Part shown: in pieces, positions 48,694 to 60,202 of the stretch
Layout: every line of letters starts with the position of its first letter
Numbering within the stretch: position 1 is the stretch's first letter
NCBI GenBank assembly: GCA_025738555.1
Contig: JAOVFP010000011.1
Coordinates: forward strand, 930,001 to 994,000
DNA: 64,000 nucleotides
DNA from: Cyathus striatus
Taxonomy: Eukaryota > Basidiomycota > Agaricomycetes > Agaricales > Nidulariaceae
Direction of reading: 5' to 3'
Notes under the pieces: model-generated
What the model saw: only the letters and a program-made list of their open reading frames with translations
Told to the model about the DNA's origin: nothing
The model's database searches: none
Position numbers and translations under genes: made by a program

Positions 48694-49657
48694 TTACACG
48701 ATGCAGTAGAAAACGATTCGAAGAACCAACAGTATTGATAGATGCCTCAATACTGACAACCCAGAAACTCGCTTCCCAGCAGAAATTAAACTCGTAGATG
48801 AAGTTAAAGTCGAAGTTGGAGGTGGACTCGCTGCGACAACGGTAATACTTGTGCTTGTAGAAATAGAATGCCTCGTTGTACTGTTAATAGTAGTGTCAAC
48901 TGTCGTGACAGGAACAGGAGCAGTGGGAGTGGGAAAAACTAGAATGTTAGTTGAAGTTCCGAAGTCTACGCTCGAGTTGACAATGGAGATTGGAACATTC
49001 CAGCCCCAGGATGTGCCTGTAAAGATGGGGATGGGGATGCTTAAGGATATGGGGGACACTACGCTGATCGAAATTTCCGACGAGTTCTTCTCGGGTGATA
49101 TTAATATTTCTCCTGTGGGTCCACTGTTTACCTCGAATATATTGCTCTGCATGGACGTATTTGTAGCTGGTAAAAATGCTTGGATTGTGTACTTGTTCCC
49201 ACTAATATTTCATTTAGTCGCTTTGTTTAGAGAGGAATGGAGTGCAGGAACTTACTTGGCTATAATAGATCTGGGTAACGGAGCAGTGATTGATTTAAGA
49301 CTGATATCGTAGGTCCCATTTCCCATGGGTATCCCAGTAGGATGCCTGGTATCTGTGGGTACGACCCCGATAACGCTAATAAAGTTCAACACTATAGAAT
49401 CGCTGCGACAAATATTAGTATGTTATGGGGTGGCCGCAGTAGTAGCTTAGATGAGCTTACCCATCTCCGCTTTGTCTTTCCCAGTATACTGTTAGTGGTA
49501 CCTCGGCTGGAAGAGTCCATGGGAAGACCGTGAGGTTCCTCAGTGCGAACACCTTTATTGAGAAAGTGGATATGAATAGCACGAGTCCCCTGCATAATAT
49601 GTCAATGCTTTAAAACATTATAAAGATGGTAAATAAAAGTTAAAATTACAGTAACAT
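48694..49657 (-). CDS. Ser/Thr-rich surface protein, second copy (surface gene B2)
   Basis: The four exons of B1 are all conserved, with signal peptide, TVFPWTLPAEVPLTVYW, GTYDISL, YTIQAF and the hydrophobic tail (LSILLVLRIVFYCIV). It lacks a few stalk codons that B1 has (TLTSST against TLALTSST), and no frame is lost. The first intron donor is weaker (GTAATT instead of GTAAGT). It is the only one of the three larger genes in this block that stayed fully open, which suggests it is under selection or simply lucky. Confidence 0.72.
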
Positions 49658-49993
49658 ATCTTAGTGAGAAACTGTGTCAGTGACAGCCTGGGGACAGTTA
49701 ACTGGCGTCGGAATGATAACGATTCTTTGCTGAAGACAATATATACATATGGTGGATCAAATAGAAGAAGCAGAAGGTCGATGACAGCGTGTGTATATAA
49801 ACCATCATCATGGTTTGCACAGATAGAAAGATCGTAGTTCTGTTGTGAAGGTAAGTGATTATACTAGTAAGAAAGTAAGCGGAAGAGAAACCGCATAACA
49901 CGGAACGAGATCTGTTAGAAAAGTGGGCTGTTCTGTGTGTGTTATATTACCAAATGCCCGACGATACCTAAAATAGAATCATCGGATATCATT

Positions 49994-51524
49994 CCCACTA
50001 CCTTTTAAGGTAGTTGGGTTATAGGGACCTTTGGATTCCCCTATAAGGCAATTTGTGGATCGCAGTCGGGATCTCACTTTCTGGCTATGTGATTGGCTGA
50101 AGCCTTGTTACGCTCTGTGATTGGTTCAAACTTTAGATCACTTGTGACATTCTGTGACACAAGCTCCTAACATGCAATTCAACGGAAACACCACCGCCGT
50201 AGGGCCAAATGACTTAAGCGGAACACTATGCATCCATAAAAACGATTTCAAGCTATACAACGTGAATATTAAGAACACTGTAGGTCCAGGTGTTCGAGCT
50301 ATAGCTATCAGCCAATACGTATCTTGTGTGGGGCTGTATGCTAGCGGGTTCTATGGGTACCAAGATACAGTTTTGGCAAACCACGGCATGTAGGTGTTCT
50401 TGAAGGGATATATTGAGGTGAGTCGATTCTTTGTTGCGTGAAAATCACATTAATAATGTTTTGCGTGTAAGGAGCAATAATTTCATCTTCAGGCGAGAAG
50501 GACTTGCTTACTTCGGTGGAAATACTATCGCAGTGAAAGGACAGGGCTTTATCACAGCCAGTGGACATGAATCAAACGACACCGGTAGCTATGTTCCCTC
50601 TCCTTCCCTACCCTCAATCCACTCACAAATATACGATCATAGACATATTCAACCAAAACACAGTCATACTAGCCTCAGGCACATCACGCCTAAGCAATAA
50701 AGCATGCATCGGCTGTCCATGGGTTGATTTCGCCAAGTACATCCCCTCCCACAGCTGTTCTGTTAAACAGTCGCTCGGTGACATTACCACAGTAAGTAAT
50801 ATGACAGGAGATGAACTTTTTTATTTACATGTTGCAGGTCTTGGTTACCGGCGGTCTAATATATGATATTCTTATTACCATTACAATGACCTTCATTGTG
50901 AGATGCGATCACACCGTCAACTAATTTCTAAACATATAAAGATGCTCATTTTTTATATGTAGCTTGTCTAAGTTTGGGTGCAGTCAAGCTTCAGCACAAC
51001 ATCAAAAGCCCTTGATAACAACATTTCCTACAGTTACTGCTGCTAATAAGGGGTCTAATGGTGCCGAGTTCTTAGTGGGAAAGAAGGACTGTGCAGTGCA
51101 CGAACGGTGACTTAGTACGTAGGTGATACTATGTTCTCCTCTTCTTCGTGCGTCGTCACGCGTCACCCTTGCAAACCCAACGTCCTTGACAGTCCAGTCG
51201 ACAGCTTCGATGCTGCAGGTGACACGCTCTGCTGCCACTTCATTCCGAGTCCTCGCCGTCCTCGCAGCACTCAACAAGCTACATTCAACCTTCCACGCAG
51301 TTTTGTCTAATTGTGATCTGGCGAGCAAGTTCAAAGTTCGTCGTCATTGCAAAAATGCCTCCAACTCCAAACGTTATACTTAGATAATATACTTAAAGTC
51401 CTAGTCATCAGAGCATTCTTATACATATATATTATATTCAATGGCTCATCAGTGGATATTTTCCATTATCCATTAAATTATTGAGGTAGTGGGCCCTGCC
51501 GCTTGCCGGCCTTATGACTTTATT
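49994..51524 (+). mobile_element. ATT-site hairpin element, copy 1, carrying a pectinesterase gene fragment
   Basis: It interrupts the duplicated block. Copy 1 of the block reads GATATCATTTAGACACC across 7405-7421. Here GATATCATT is followed by CCCACTACCTTTTAAGGTAG, and the other side is GGTAGTGGGCCCTGCCGCTT, then GGCCTTATGACTTTATT and TAGACACC. The insertion is therefore exactly 1531 bp, either without target duplication or with ATT duplicated. The left hairpin (ACTACCTT/AAGGTAGT) and right GC hairpin match the elements at 25199 and 29323. The cargo includes part of a pectin methylesterase gene. Confidence 0.85.
50154..50870 (+). pseudogene. Pectin methylesterase (CE8) fragment inside the mobile element
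   Basis: The reading starts MQFNGNTTAVGPNDLSGTLC and continues FKLYNVNIKNTVGPGVRAIA, GLYASGFYGYQDTVLANHG, then a stop and VFLKGYIE. After an intron come GNTIAVKGQGFITASGHES and, after another, FNQNTVILASGTSRLSNKAC with CPWVDFAKYI, equivalent to the LGRPW block. Pectin methylesterases remove methyl esters from plant pectin and are secreted. The N-terminus with the signal peptide and the C-terminus are absent, an in-frame TAG stands where a CAG is expected (ACG CAG to ATG TAG), and the central DFIFG segment is altered. The piece keeps introns, so it was copied as genomic DNA. It is not functional. Confidence 0.8.
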
Positions 51525-51608
51525 TAGACACCGTGCACTTTCTGCGAGTGATCGACGGGGTCGTAAATGCAAGTCCATTACAGTAATCAGATGGTACATA
51601 CACATATG

Positions 51609-52560
51609 TTACATGATCGCGTAGAGAGCACCAAGAATCAGTACCAACGATAGATACTTCGATACCACACCAGCAGATATCCGTTTGCTGGCGGATATCG
51701 ATGGGCTAACTGATGATATAGCCGAGGTAGTAGTAGATGCGGGAATGGCGCCCGAAGTGCTGGACAGGCTAGCAGTTGAGGTAGAAACAGATTGTCCGAC
51801 CGCCGTAGTGCTATTACTTGGATTTATAGTTTCAATAGTAAACTGTGTACTATTCACAGCAATCACTGTAGAAGTGATGGGATGAGCATCGTAATGGTAG
51901 TGACACCACCGATAGACGACTCAGCCGTAGCCTCAACTGTAGTAGCACTGATTTCCACTGGAATTGTATGTTGAGTGGCCGTGGTAACTGGTAGAGTGTA
52001 GATTATTCCAGTTGGAGTAGAAAGTTGCCCGCCGGTTACTTCGAATATATTGCTTTCAACCTGTTCGTTTGTCGCTGGTAGAAAAGCTTGTATCGTGTAT
52101 CTGTTTCCACTAGAAAAATCATCTCAATCGCGGTACGCAGTTAGTAGAATGTAGGTGAAAACATACTGAGCTTCGATAGCGACTGGTATTGGAGCAGATA
52201 CTGACGAGACATTGATATTGTACGTTCCAGCTCCCATGGATACTCCGGTAGGAGTCCTGACGAGCTGAGGCGGAGGACTGACATGAACGAAGCTCAAAAC
52301 TATGAAATCACTGAAGGAAGTTTAGTTATGCGACACGGGCTACAAGAATTGAACTGCACGCACCCGTCCCCGCCCTCCCCTTGCCAATATACTGTCAATG
52401 GTGCCCCTGATGGGAGTGCCCATGGGTAGACTGTGAAGTTCTTCAACGCGAACGCTTGTAATGCGAAACAGGAAAATAGTGATAGTACACTGTATAAAAG
52501 AACAGTCAATAATGATTTTCCTATGAGATGGTTATTAACAATAAACTTACAGTAGCACAT
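51609..52560 (-). pseudogene. Ser/Thr-rich surface protein, second copy, damaged (surface gene C2)
   Basis: This is homologous to C1 through head, stalk and tail. The original start codon has changed from ATG to GTG. Close to 51886 one base is missing relative to C1 (GAGCATCG against GAGCAATCG), which shifts the stalk frame. A second one-base difference near 52315 lies inside an intron and is harmless. A new ATG one base upstream of the old start, together with a one-base insertion at the end of intron 1, gives an open reading through the unspliced intron (MCYCKFIVNNHLIG) into the signal peptide. Without functional data I call it a pseudogene. Confidence 0.7.
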
Positions 52561-53127
52561 TGATAACGTGCAGTAGAACGGGCCGTCTAGGGATGTTTAT
52601 GGGGGCAGCAGGATAAAACCCTGCATGTCGAGAACGATATAAATGCGAAATCAAACCATCGATGACAGCGTAATAATATGCCCGCGTGAATAGATCACTC
52701 TGGAGTCTGCGAGGAGGGGATGCATGGCCGTGAGAGGTCGTTCCTGGAAAACCGCGGCTGAATTTGCAACACCGCATGGACCTGGAGCTTCTTGAGCGGT
52801 CTTACGCGCCCTCAAACGCGCCCTGATAGTCTACGTTGACGGGTAGGTACGAAAATGATAGTCTTGGATAATGACATATAAAAAATGAGTGGTTGAAGGG
52901 TACACGACACATGCAGCGAAGAGGTCAGGCCTTCAGCGCTTCAGCTTCAAATCTTCTACCATCAAGCTTCATACCCAGGGTTAGCATTAGTCAAATAAGG
53001 GGGACCGGTCGACGAAGATAATGACTCTGAAAGATGACTGGCAGGAGCTGGAACTGGGACATGAAGCAGGTTGAAGACGAACCCGAGGTGACTTGAAAGC
53101 CAAAGGAAAGGCCCGGATCCTTTAGGC

Positions 53128-53602
53128 TGCGGATCAAATTGAGCTCTACTCAATTTTCAATTTTCGAAAAGACACCTGTGGGATCGGAATAGATCTTGTA
53201 TTTTATGTCGAATATTCATTAGATTTTGAGGCCATTCAGCAGTATTTCTAGCATTGAAAACCAAGTATCCATCCATACATGCGCAGAGACGTATTAGAGT
53301 ACCCAATTTTCACAAAGTCCATCGAAATAACAGCGAGGTATTGGTTAAGCACCCAGAAGTGTGGTACCTAAAAAGCCTTAATGGTGTAGCAGCTATGCTC
53401 ACATGGTTGAAAACCATGCTGTAACGTCGTGCTCACAGTTGGGGACCATAAGAGACATTTAATACGTTTAATTCCAATTCATTTGCTTTTTATTGCTTTT
53501 TTTATCGCAATGATTCCTTATTGATTCTATACGTCATTGATTTCACATTGATTGCAATTTACTACAATGATCAATCAACCCCTGGTGGGATACAGTGATC
53601 AA
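53128..53602. other. Intergenic, nothing recognised
   Basis: AT-rich DNA follows the end of the duplicated block. A stem-like GGTTGAAAACC is present near 53405 but no tRNA or ncRNA can be supported. Confidence 0.4.
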
Positions 53603-54550
53603 TCACAAAGAAAGCCACTGGTGGGATAATAACTTCTTTAGTATATCATTCTCCTTGCGTAGTTCTGTCACTTCCACAGGGGGAGTAGTGGCAGCTGTCT
53701 CTATAATGCGTGATTTTGCTAGTGGTGGCACTTGCATTGGATTATGCACCACACCAATATTACCTTGCCTAGTAGTTAAAAATGGCACAGGATTCGATTG
53801 AGAAGTATTTCTACGCCGTTTATAGATCAGGACCGCTGCCACGGTGGCAACTGAGAGAGAACCGCATATACTGCCTACAATAACACCTATGAATACTCCG
53901 TTGACTCTTCGTGCGTGACTCGATGAAGAGATGGTGGAAGTAGATGTGCTCATTGTTGGTTTCAAGCCATCAGTGCCAGAACTTAAAGATGTTGCGAGAC
54001 AAGTCCCTTCCCCATTGGATTCACCGGTAACCTGGAATATATTGCTCTGTATGGACGTATTTGTAGTTAGTATAAATGCCTGTATTGTGTAGTTGTTCCC
54101 ACTAATCTTATATTTAGTTGTTTTGTTTAGAGAGGAATGGAGTGCAGGAACTTACTGGGCTATAATGGAGCTGGGTAATGGAGCAGTGGCAGATCTAAGA
54201 CTTATATCGTAGGTCCCAGTTCCCATGGGTATTCCAGTAGGTTGCCTTGTATCTGTGGGTACGGGCCCGATAACGCTCAACGCTATAAAATCGCTGTGAC
54301 AATTATTAGGATGTAACTCGTGAAGTGGTCGCAGCAGCCTGGATGATCTCACCCATCTTCGCTTTGTCCTTCCCAGGATACTGTTAGTGGTGCCTCGGCT
54401 GGAAGAGCGGATGGGAAGACCGTGAGGTTCCTGAGCGCAAATACTTGTATTGAGAAAGCGGATACGAATAGCACTAGTTTCCTGAATAATATGTCAATGT
54501 ATTAAAGCACTATAAAGATGGTAAATAAAAAGTTAAACTTACAGTAACAT
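53603..54550 (-). CDS. Chimeric surface protein: Kre9-like head with transmembrane span and cytosolic tail (surface gene D1)
   Basis: Exons 54550-54543, 54481-54353, 54293-54156 and 54101-53603 encode 257 residues without a stop. The first three exons match gene B1: signal peptide LVLFVSAFSIQVFA, then NLTVFPSALPAEAPLTVSW, GTYDISL and NYTIQAFILTTNTSIQSNIF. The GPI-type stalk is absent. Instead there is a short Ser-rich linker, a membrane span (FIGVIVGSICGSLSVATVAA), a basic stop-transfer KRRR and a cytosolic tail with TRQG and NPMQVPP, which matches the tail of gene F at 43.5-44.6 kb. A membrane-anchored sensor or adhesin is plausible but not shown. Confidence 0.72.
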
Positions 54551-55051
54551 CTTAGTGAAAAATGTGCCAGTGATAGCTTGGGGACAGTTAACTGGCATCA
54601 GAACGGTATCGATTCCGTGTGTTGAAGAGAATATATATGCTGAATCGAACAAAAGAAGCAGATGATCGTTGACAGCATGGTGGTTGAATGAAATGTATCA
54701 TGATTTACACAGATAGAAAGATCTAGGATCTGTTGTGAAGGTAAGTGATTATAGTAGTAAGAAAATAAGCTGAAGAGAGACCTCATAACACGGAACGAGT
54801 CTACGAGATCTGTTCGAGAAGTGAGCTGTTCTGTGTTTGTTATATTATCAGACGACAGTGTAGCGACGACGACACCTAAAATAAAATCTTAGGGTATCTT
54901 CTGATACCGTGCATTTTCTGCAAGTGGTCGATGAGAACATAAATGTAAATCAACAGTCCATTACAGTAATCAGATGATACATACACATATGTTACATGAT
55001 TGAGTAGAGAGTATGAAGAATAAGTACCAACAATAGGTAGTAGATATCCAT

Positions 55052-55420
55052 TCACCGGCGGATGTCGACGGGCTCGGAGAACAAGTTAGTAGTTGAAGTA
55101 GAAACAGACTGTCCCAGCGCTGTGGTGCTATTACTTGGATTTATAGCTTCAATGTTAAACTGTGTACCGTTCACAGCAATCACTGTAGAAGTGATGGGAT
55201 GAGGAATCGTAATGGTAGTGACACCACCAACAGATGAAGTGGTAGTCATGACTGTACTAGTAGCCGTGGTAACCAGTATAGTGTAGGTTCTAAGATTATT
55301 CCAGTTGGAGTAGAAAGCTGCCCGATGGTCACTTTGGATATATTGCTTTCAACATGTTCGTTCGCCACTGGTAGAGAAGCTTGAATCGTGGATCTATTTC
55401 CACTGGAAGAGTCGTGACTT
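55052..55420 (-). pseudogene. Remnant of a C-type surface gene (D2)
   Basis: The sequence matches the last exon of C1: a TIQASLPVANEHVESNI stretch near 55380, then STPTGI, a frame break, and SVGGVTTITIPHPITSTVIA with INPSNSTTALGQSVSTSTT. The GPI tail is gone and exons 1-3 are missing. With D1 it forms a third, older copy of the B-C gene pair. Confidence 0.65.
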
Positions 55421-55555
55421 CATTTCTAATTGATCGCTGTAAGACTAACATAGAATCAGTGACCTATCACTTGTGTGAGGCTTAGTAAAAAGAACGGTCG
55501 TGCTAGGTATGCTCACTCAGGTCGTCACGTTGGAGATTGAGCTATTGCCTTCTAG

Positions 55556-57484
55556 CCTTGTAAATGTGAAGATTCCGCTGCCCCTAGCATCGACACTTCA
55601 CAGCTCGCACCAACCAACTAACCTCTCACAGGCGCAAACAAAAATTCGATATCCTGCTTAAGCGGGCTCCTCAAAACAGACGAGGATCTGAAATGAAGAG
55701 GATATTGCCATGCCAGCGAAGGCAGATATATATCTAGCACCGCATCAGTGCGTGTGTCGTGAGCTGTCGTAGTGTTCGATGAGGGCGAATCTACGCTCAC
55801 AAACAGCTAATATAGATAAGATAGAGAAAAGAAGGGAGAATATACAAAATTCCTGCATTACGATGTTCTTACTCACTGTTATTTCCGTATATAAGTACTT
55901 CAGAGTTCAGATATCATTCGGTTTCTATCATGAAGTCAACTGTGCTATCACCCACTCGAAAACGTAGCATAAACCTCCGCAATGTGACCCTTTAACATTC
56001 CCTTCTCGCTAGGCCCCACTCCGTCGGCGGGAACGTTGATTCGCAGTTCATTTCGTTCGTCTCCATGTCGTCTTTGAAGGTAGGCGTTGCGCTAGGACTT
56101 TCTATATCGAAGCCCTAGTAAGCAGATGTGTAGAGCATGATTGAACATAGGACCAAGACACATACTGCATGTACTACCCCTCGCAAAACCTGCATCCTAT
56201 TGCCTTGCAACCAACCTACGCTAGCACTTACACCCGCACCACTGTCGTCTTGATCCGCCCTGTATGCATCATATACACATGTAACCCAAAGGTCGTGTTT
56301 GCTCCATAGGTTCCAAGAAGGAAGTAGCGTAGGAGTTAGTGAGACTTCATATGAATGCCACGTCATTTCAAGCCTAAGGTGGATTAGTTACTGTGATTCC
56401 ACAGAGGAGTACAGTGCGCGTTGAGGGTGTGTGAAATATGCGGCTTAATAGCGTTCTGGACATAAGAGAGGGTTGAGAGTAGTGGGGAGGATGACGAGGA
56501 GGATTTCTTCTCGCTAGGTGGGCCAGCCTTCCTTTGGCAGAGTTGTCTTTGGAGGTGATGTTTCGATGATTGAGGTCGCTAAAAAAAGTGTTAAGTAGAA
56601 TATATCGAATAAAGAAGGGAAATGAACATACCAATAACTCTTCAATCTTCTCGACTTGACGTTGGCTCTTGATATCTTGCGTGGATGCCACACATACGCA
56701 GCAGCGGTTACCATCTTGCCAGCGGCGTCCTGGTCGTCGAGATGCAGGCAGGGGATGAGGAGGAGGCTCGAAGACGGCGTCATTATCTTCGTGATGCGGG
56801 GAAGGAGGAGGAAGGGGGCAGATGAAAGGGCATCGTTGTGGTTGTAACGCAGGAAAGTGGGAAGAGGGGCTGGATGACAGGGCGTCGTGGTCGAGAAGAG
56901 CGACTTGGCGAGACGTAGCTGTCTACAAAGCGTAGACGACACTGGGACTCGAGCTGGGGGAATTAGCTTACCTTGCTCTAGTGAGATCGTCTTGTCGTTG
57001 GTGTGGCATCGACGCGCCATGGAGACCTGGGGAGAGGGACGACGACTCAGATGACTCGATGTGGCGGGTCCTACGCGGTGACGATGACGATGACGCGGTG
57101 GAGGTAGCGGGGAGGGAGAGACGAGACGCCACGGCGAGGCTGGACAGCGCTCGTCTTCGTCACTTGCATGACGAGAGGAGGGGAGGGAGGAGGGAGAGGA
57201 GGGAGGAGGGAGAGGAGGGAGGACCAAACGGCGTTTATCGTTCGCCATTGTGATGTTGTTGCCCCAGTTCTACGTATGCTCGTCATTTGAAAAACGAAGG
57301 GAAAGGATTGAGGGGGAGGAGGTGGAGGGGAGGAGGAAGTGAGGGAGCGCAGGAGGGGGAGGGGGTGGAGGTACGGAGAACAGGGAGGAAGAGAGGGTAA
57401 CGGTATCCGGTCCGTACTGCCGAACGCTCTTGACAGCTTGTTGACAGCCAGCCAGCCAACCGGTTCCGCCTCCTCCTAGTCACC
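55556..57484 (+). repeat. Second duplicated block, copy 2
   Basis: It is collinear with 26772-28437. The minus strand has an ORF of 244 codons (57248-56514) that crosses likely introns (GTAAGC near 56970, GTATGTTC near 56630), and MTWHSYEVSLTP near 56366. The MASTQDIKS reading near 56691 and the MTWHSYEV reading are conserved with copy 1, but I cannot build one consistent gene. It may hold an unrecognised gene on the minus strand. Confidence 0.6.
57175..57392 (+). repeat. Purine-rich tract with quadruplex potential
   Basis: G/A-only stretches at 57175-57225 and 57294-57390 contain runs such as GGGAGGGAGGAGGGAG. The second stretch lies in an insertion of about 120 bp that the copy at 28.3 kb lacks. 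Confidence 0.7.
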
Positions 57485-58140
57485 GCTTTAGGCACTGCGG
57501 ACTACATGTGAAGAGGGGAATCGCGTATACAGTTAACAATTAGCTACTATTCAATATTTTCTCTCGGCTCGTATAATTTCTCCACTTACAAATTCGTCAA
57601 CGAGGCGATGCATAGTATATTTTGTTGGGGTGGACGACACATCCACGACGACGATGTTACATTTGGCCTCATAGCACACAGGAGGAAACAAGAGGCCAAT
57701 GGATAAGTGTCCACAGTACAAAGTAAAAATACGTACATCCACAGCGGCACTTCATCTGTACTGTACAAAATAAGTATAGTAAAATAACCAAAAGCATATG
57801 TGGAGACGATAGGGAATGATGATCAATGTGGCATTCGAATATGTAATATAATTCCACATATTCCATGGCCCAACGCGTACAGTTTATTTGGGCTTAGAAT
57901 AAAACTGACTCTGGGAGCAACCACAGGCACCAATTCCAGCCCATGGCGTCATATGCTTGTAATAACGGCGTTCTTTTCGATATGATCACTGTAACTGGTC
58001 ACTACATAAAATGACGCTCCTCGCTCTTATATGCCCTCTACTACATATTAGTACTTAGTATAGTTCATTGAGACTGCATTGGCCACCCCCTATAAAGACC
58101 AATCGGCTCTCACTATGTTTACCACTCCACTTCACCTACC
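57485..58140. other. Promoter-side region of the truncated oxidase copy
   Basis: No gene is recognised. The last part holds a TATAAAG at 58091-58097, about 45 bases before the start codon, and so the core promoter of the second oxidase copy. Overlapping minus-strand ORFs of about 60 codons lack motifs. Confidence 0.45.
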
Positions 58141-58851
58141 ATGCAATTAACGGAAACCTCCCTTCTTCAATCCGCGAAGCTTCTTGATACCCCTCTGTTT
58201 AAAATTTCGGGAGCAGAGTTTCTCGATCCAGCTTCACACGCAGCATTATCTTACAGGCGAGCAAAGGCCATTGCTCTAGCCCACAGTATGTTATCTCATT
58301 TCGCTGCACGTCCAAATATTTAATTATGCAGAGCTCGACATTTCGGATATCCGCGACCTCACCTCGAAGTTCTGGGACCTCCAAGCTGACCCTATATTGG
58401 CCGTCGACGGGGCAGCTATCACCTTGCTTACAATTCAGTACAACCTGATCCTCGGAACCCTATCAATGTATCTTTCAGAGAGGAGCGATTTACAATCCAT
58501 AGTAGACGATTTATTAAAGTATAGGGTCATGTGAGTGTACCATTATTAGCATGAAACTTTTCTGACTGACCGGTTTAGTGGGCAATTCTGCTTGACGGAA
58601 TTGGGGCGTGGTCTTGATATTTTTCATATGAAAACGACTGCCACAATGCTAGACGATGGGAGCATCGATTTGCATACCCCAACGTCTTCTGACGCAAAGT
58701 TCGTGCGACGTAGCTATTTTTATCTTTGACCAAAATATTCACCCGAATATGTAGGTTCATGCCACCTACAATCCCAATCCTCGGTATTCCATGTATAGCA
58801 GTGGTGTTCGCCCGTTTGGTTAAGAGGTTAGAGATGTTTACAACGGGGTGA
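58141..58851 (+). pseudogene. Acyl-CoA oxidase-like gene, second copy, truncated after exon 4
   Basis: Exons 58141-58285, 58332-58530, 58579-58698 and 58755 onward align with the gene at the window start, with introns at the same sites. The N-terminus is complete (MQLTETSLLQSAKLLD). Similarity stops abruptly at about 58821, after FARLV. From there unrelated DNA adds nine codons (KRLEMFTTG) and a TGA. The FAD- and substrate-binding C-terminal two thirds are absent, so the product cannot be an active oxidase. The break coincides with the start of DNA resembling a retroelement leader, suggesting insertion or deletion there. Confidence 0.82.
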
Positions 58852-60202
58852 TAGTAGCTAGCTTATGTAATAATAACTACTTACTCCTAAAACAACGTAA
58901 CGGGGTGGCGAGTTTGGAGGGAATTTCACAGAAGATTGGTATTAAGGATGCTTCCGGGCAAAAGGGGGTGGAAGGGGGATGTATAGGAAGGTTAAGGAAT
59001 AACTAAGTAGTGATTAGATAACGTCTCTGGCTATGTACGAGGCAAACACGCGATTCTCTATGAGTTTGCGGTTTCTTCTTACTAGACTCAAATCAAATTA
59101 CTAGTCAATGATCTCGGAAAATACGCTTTTATTTCACTACACTACGTCAAAGTACTTTATAACGGAAGCTGCGCGGGGGATAGCTTGGGTCTACATGGCA
59201 AAACTCGTCTACTTTATATACTACTGGAAATATGGTGGCTGATGGTACTGTATAGGTGCTAGATAGGTACATTTGGGGTACTAGGGATCATAAACTACGT
59301 CACTGACAAGGGAAAGCCGTACGCTCACGGAGCGTGCTGGACAGGGGGTCGCACGTCTGTCATAGGAGGTTGCACGACGGGGAATATGGCGCCGTGCGCA
59401 TTCCTTCGGTCAGGACGGGATTGGCTACACGCGGATGCGCTAAGAATAGCGCAAAGATCTATCAGGGCTCAGGGCTTATTACTTTAATTAAACACGCATC
59501 GCTTCACTGGTTACTCCGAGAGAAGTCGATCAGTTGGCTCAGGGTTCCGGGGTTTGCCGAGGCGTCTAGTGAGGTGCTTCGTCGTCGCTTGCTTCTCTTG
59601 GGCAGTGATCGCGTTCCATCACGTGACCTTCGCGCGTTGTTTAGACGCGTTCTGGCTGTTATCCATTTAGTCGCTGAGTTTAGCGCCACTGCTTTATCTG
59701 TCTCTTCTGCACGTAGTACTACCTTAGGCTTGGTCATATTCACACCCTTGGTAAGTGTACTTCTTAGTACTTTTAACTGGCAGCTCGGGTCTCACTCCAA
59801 TTCTGTAACTAACCCATGTTTGTTACCGTTTGGTGAGTACTAATTACATGTATAGAAAAAGCTAAAATCCACGACTATAGGTAGTGTACGCCCGTCAGGC
59901 GTCTCATCTCCCCCCAACCAATAAATGACTGTCCTCAGTCATGATCGTCCGCTGTTTTTCCCAAGGTGTCGCACCCTCGAAGTTTATTTTGTTAAGTCGC
60001 CGTGTTTTCAAAGCTTACTGTCATCCCATACTCAGAACATGTGGTTGTCTGGATTTTTCCGAAACAGGTTCGTCATTTCGTATAAAACCCTCATGTTTAG
60101 GAGCTAAGGGATCGTTATCGCAGCTTTCTCTTAACCGTTGCATTTTAACAAACTCCTGCGCTTTTTAGTTACTACCTCTTCGCACTGTTTCATCTCTTCG
60201 CT
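58852..60202. other. Non-coding leader-like region, possibly part of a retroelement
   Basis: The sequence contains ATGCTTCCGGGC at about 58950, shared with 38.95 kb. A plus-strand ORF (59334-59843) lacks known motifs. The 3' part runs into the start of the gene at 60203 without an obvious promoter. A long LTR or 5' leader of a large element is possible, but the partner repeat would lie outside the window. Confidence 0.35.

Noticed and set aside
56514..57248. 244-codon minus-strand ORF as a single uninterrupted protein
   Set aside because: Good splice sites lie inside it and the other duplicate is not open over the same range. It is more likely exon plus intron sequence, so it is reported only within the duplicated block.
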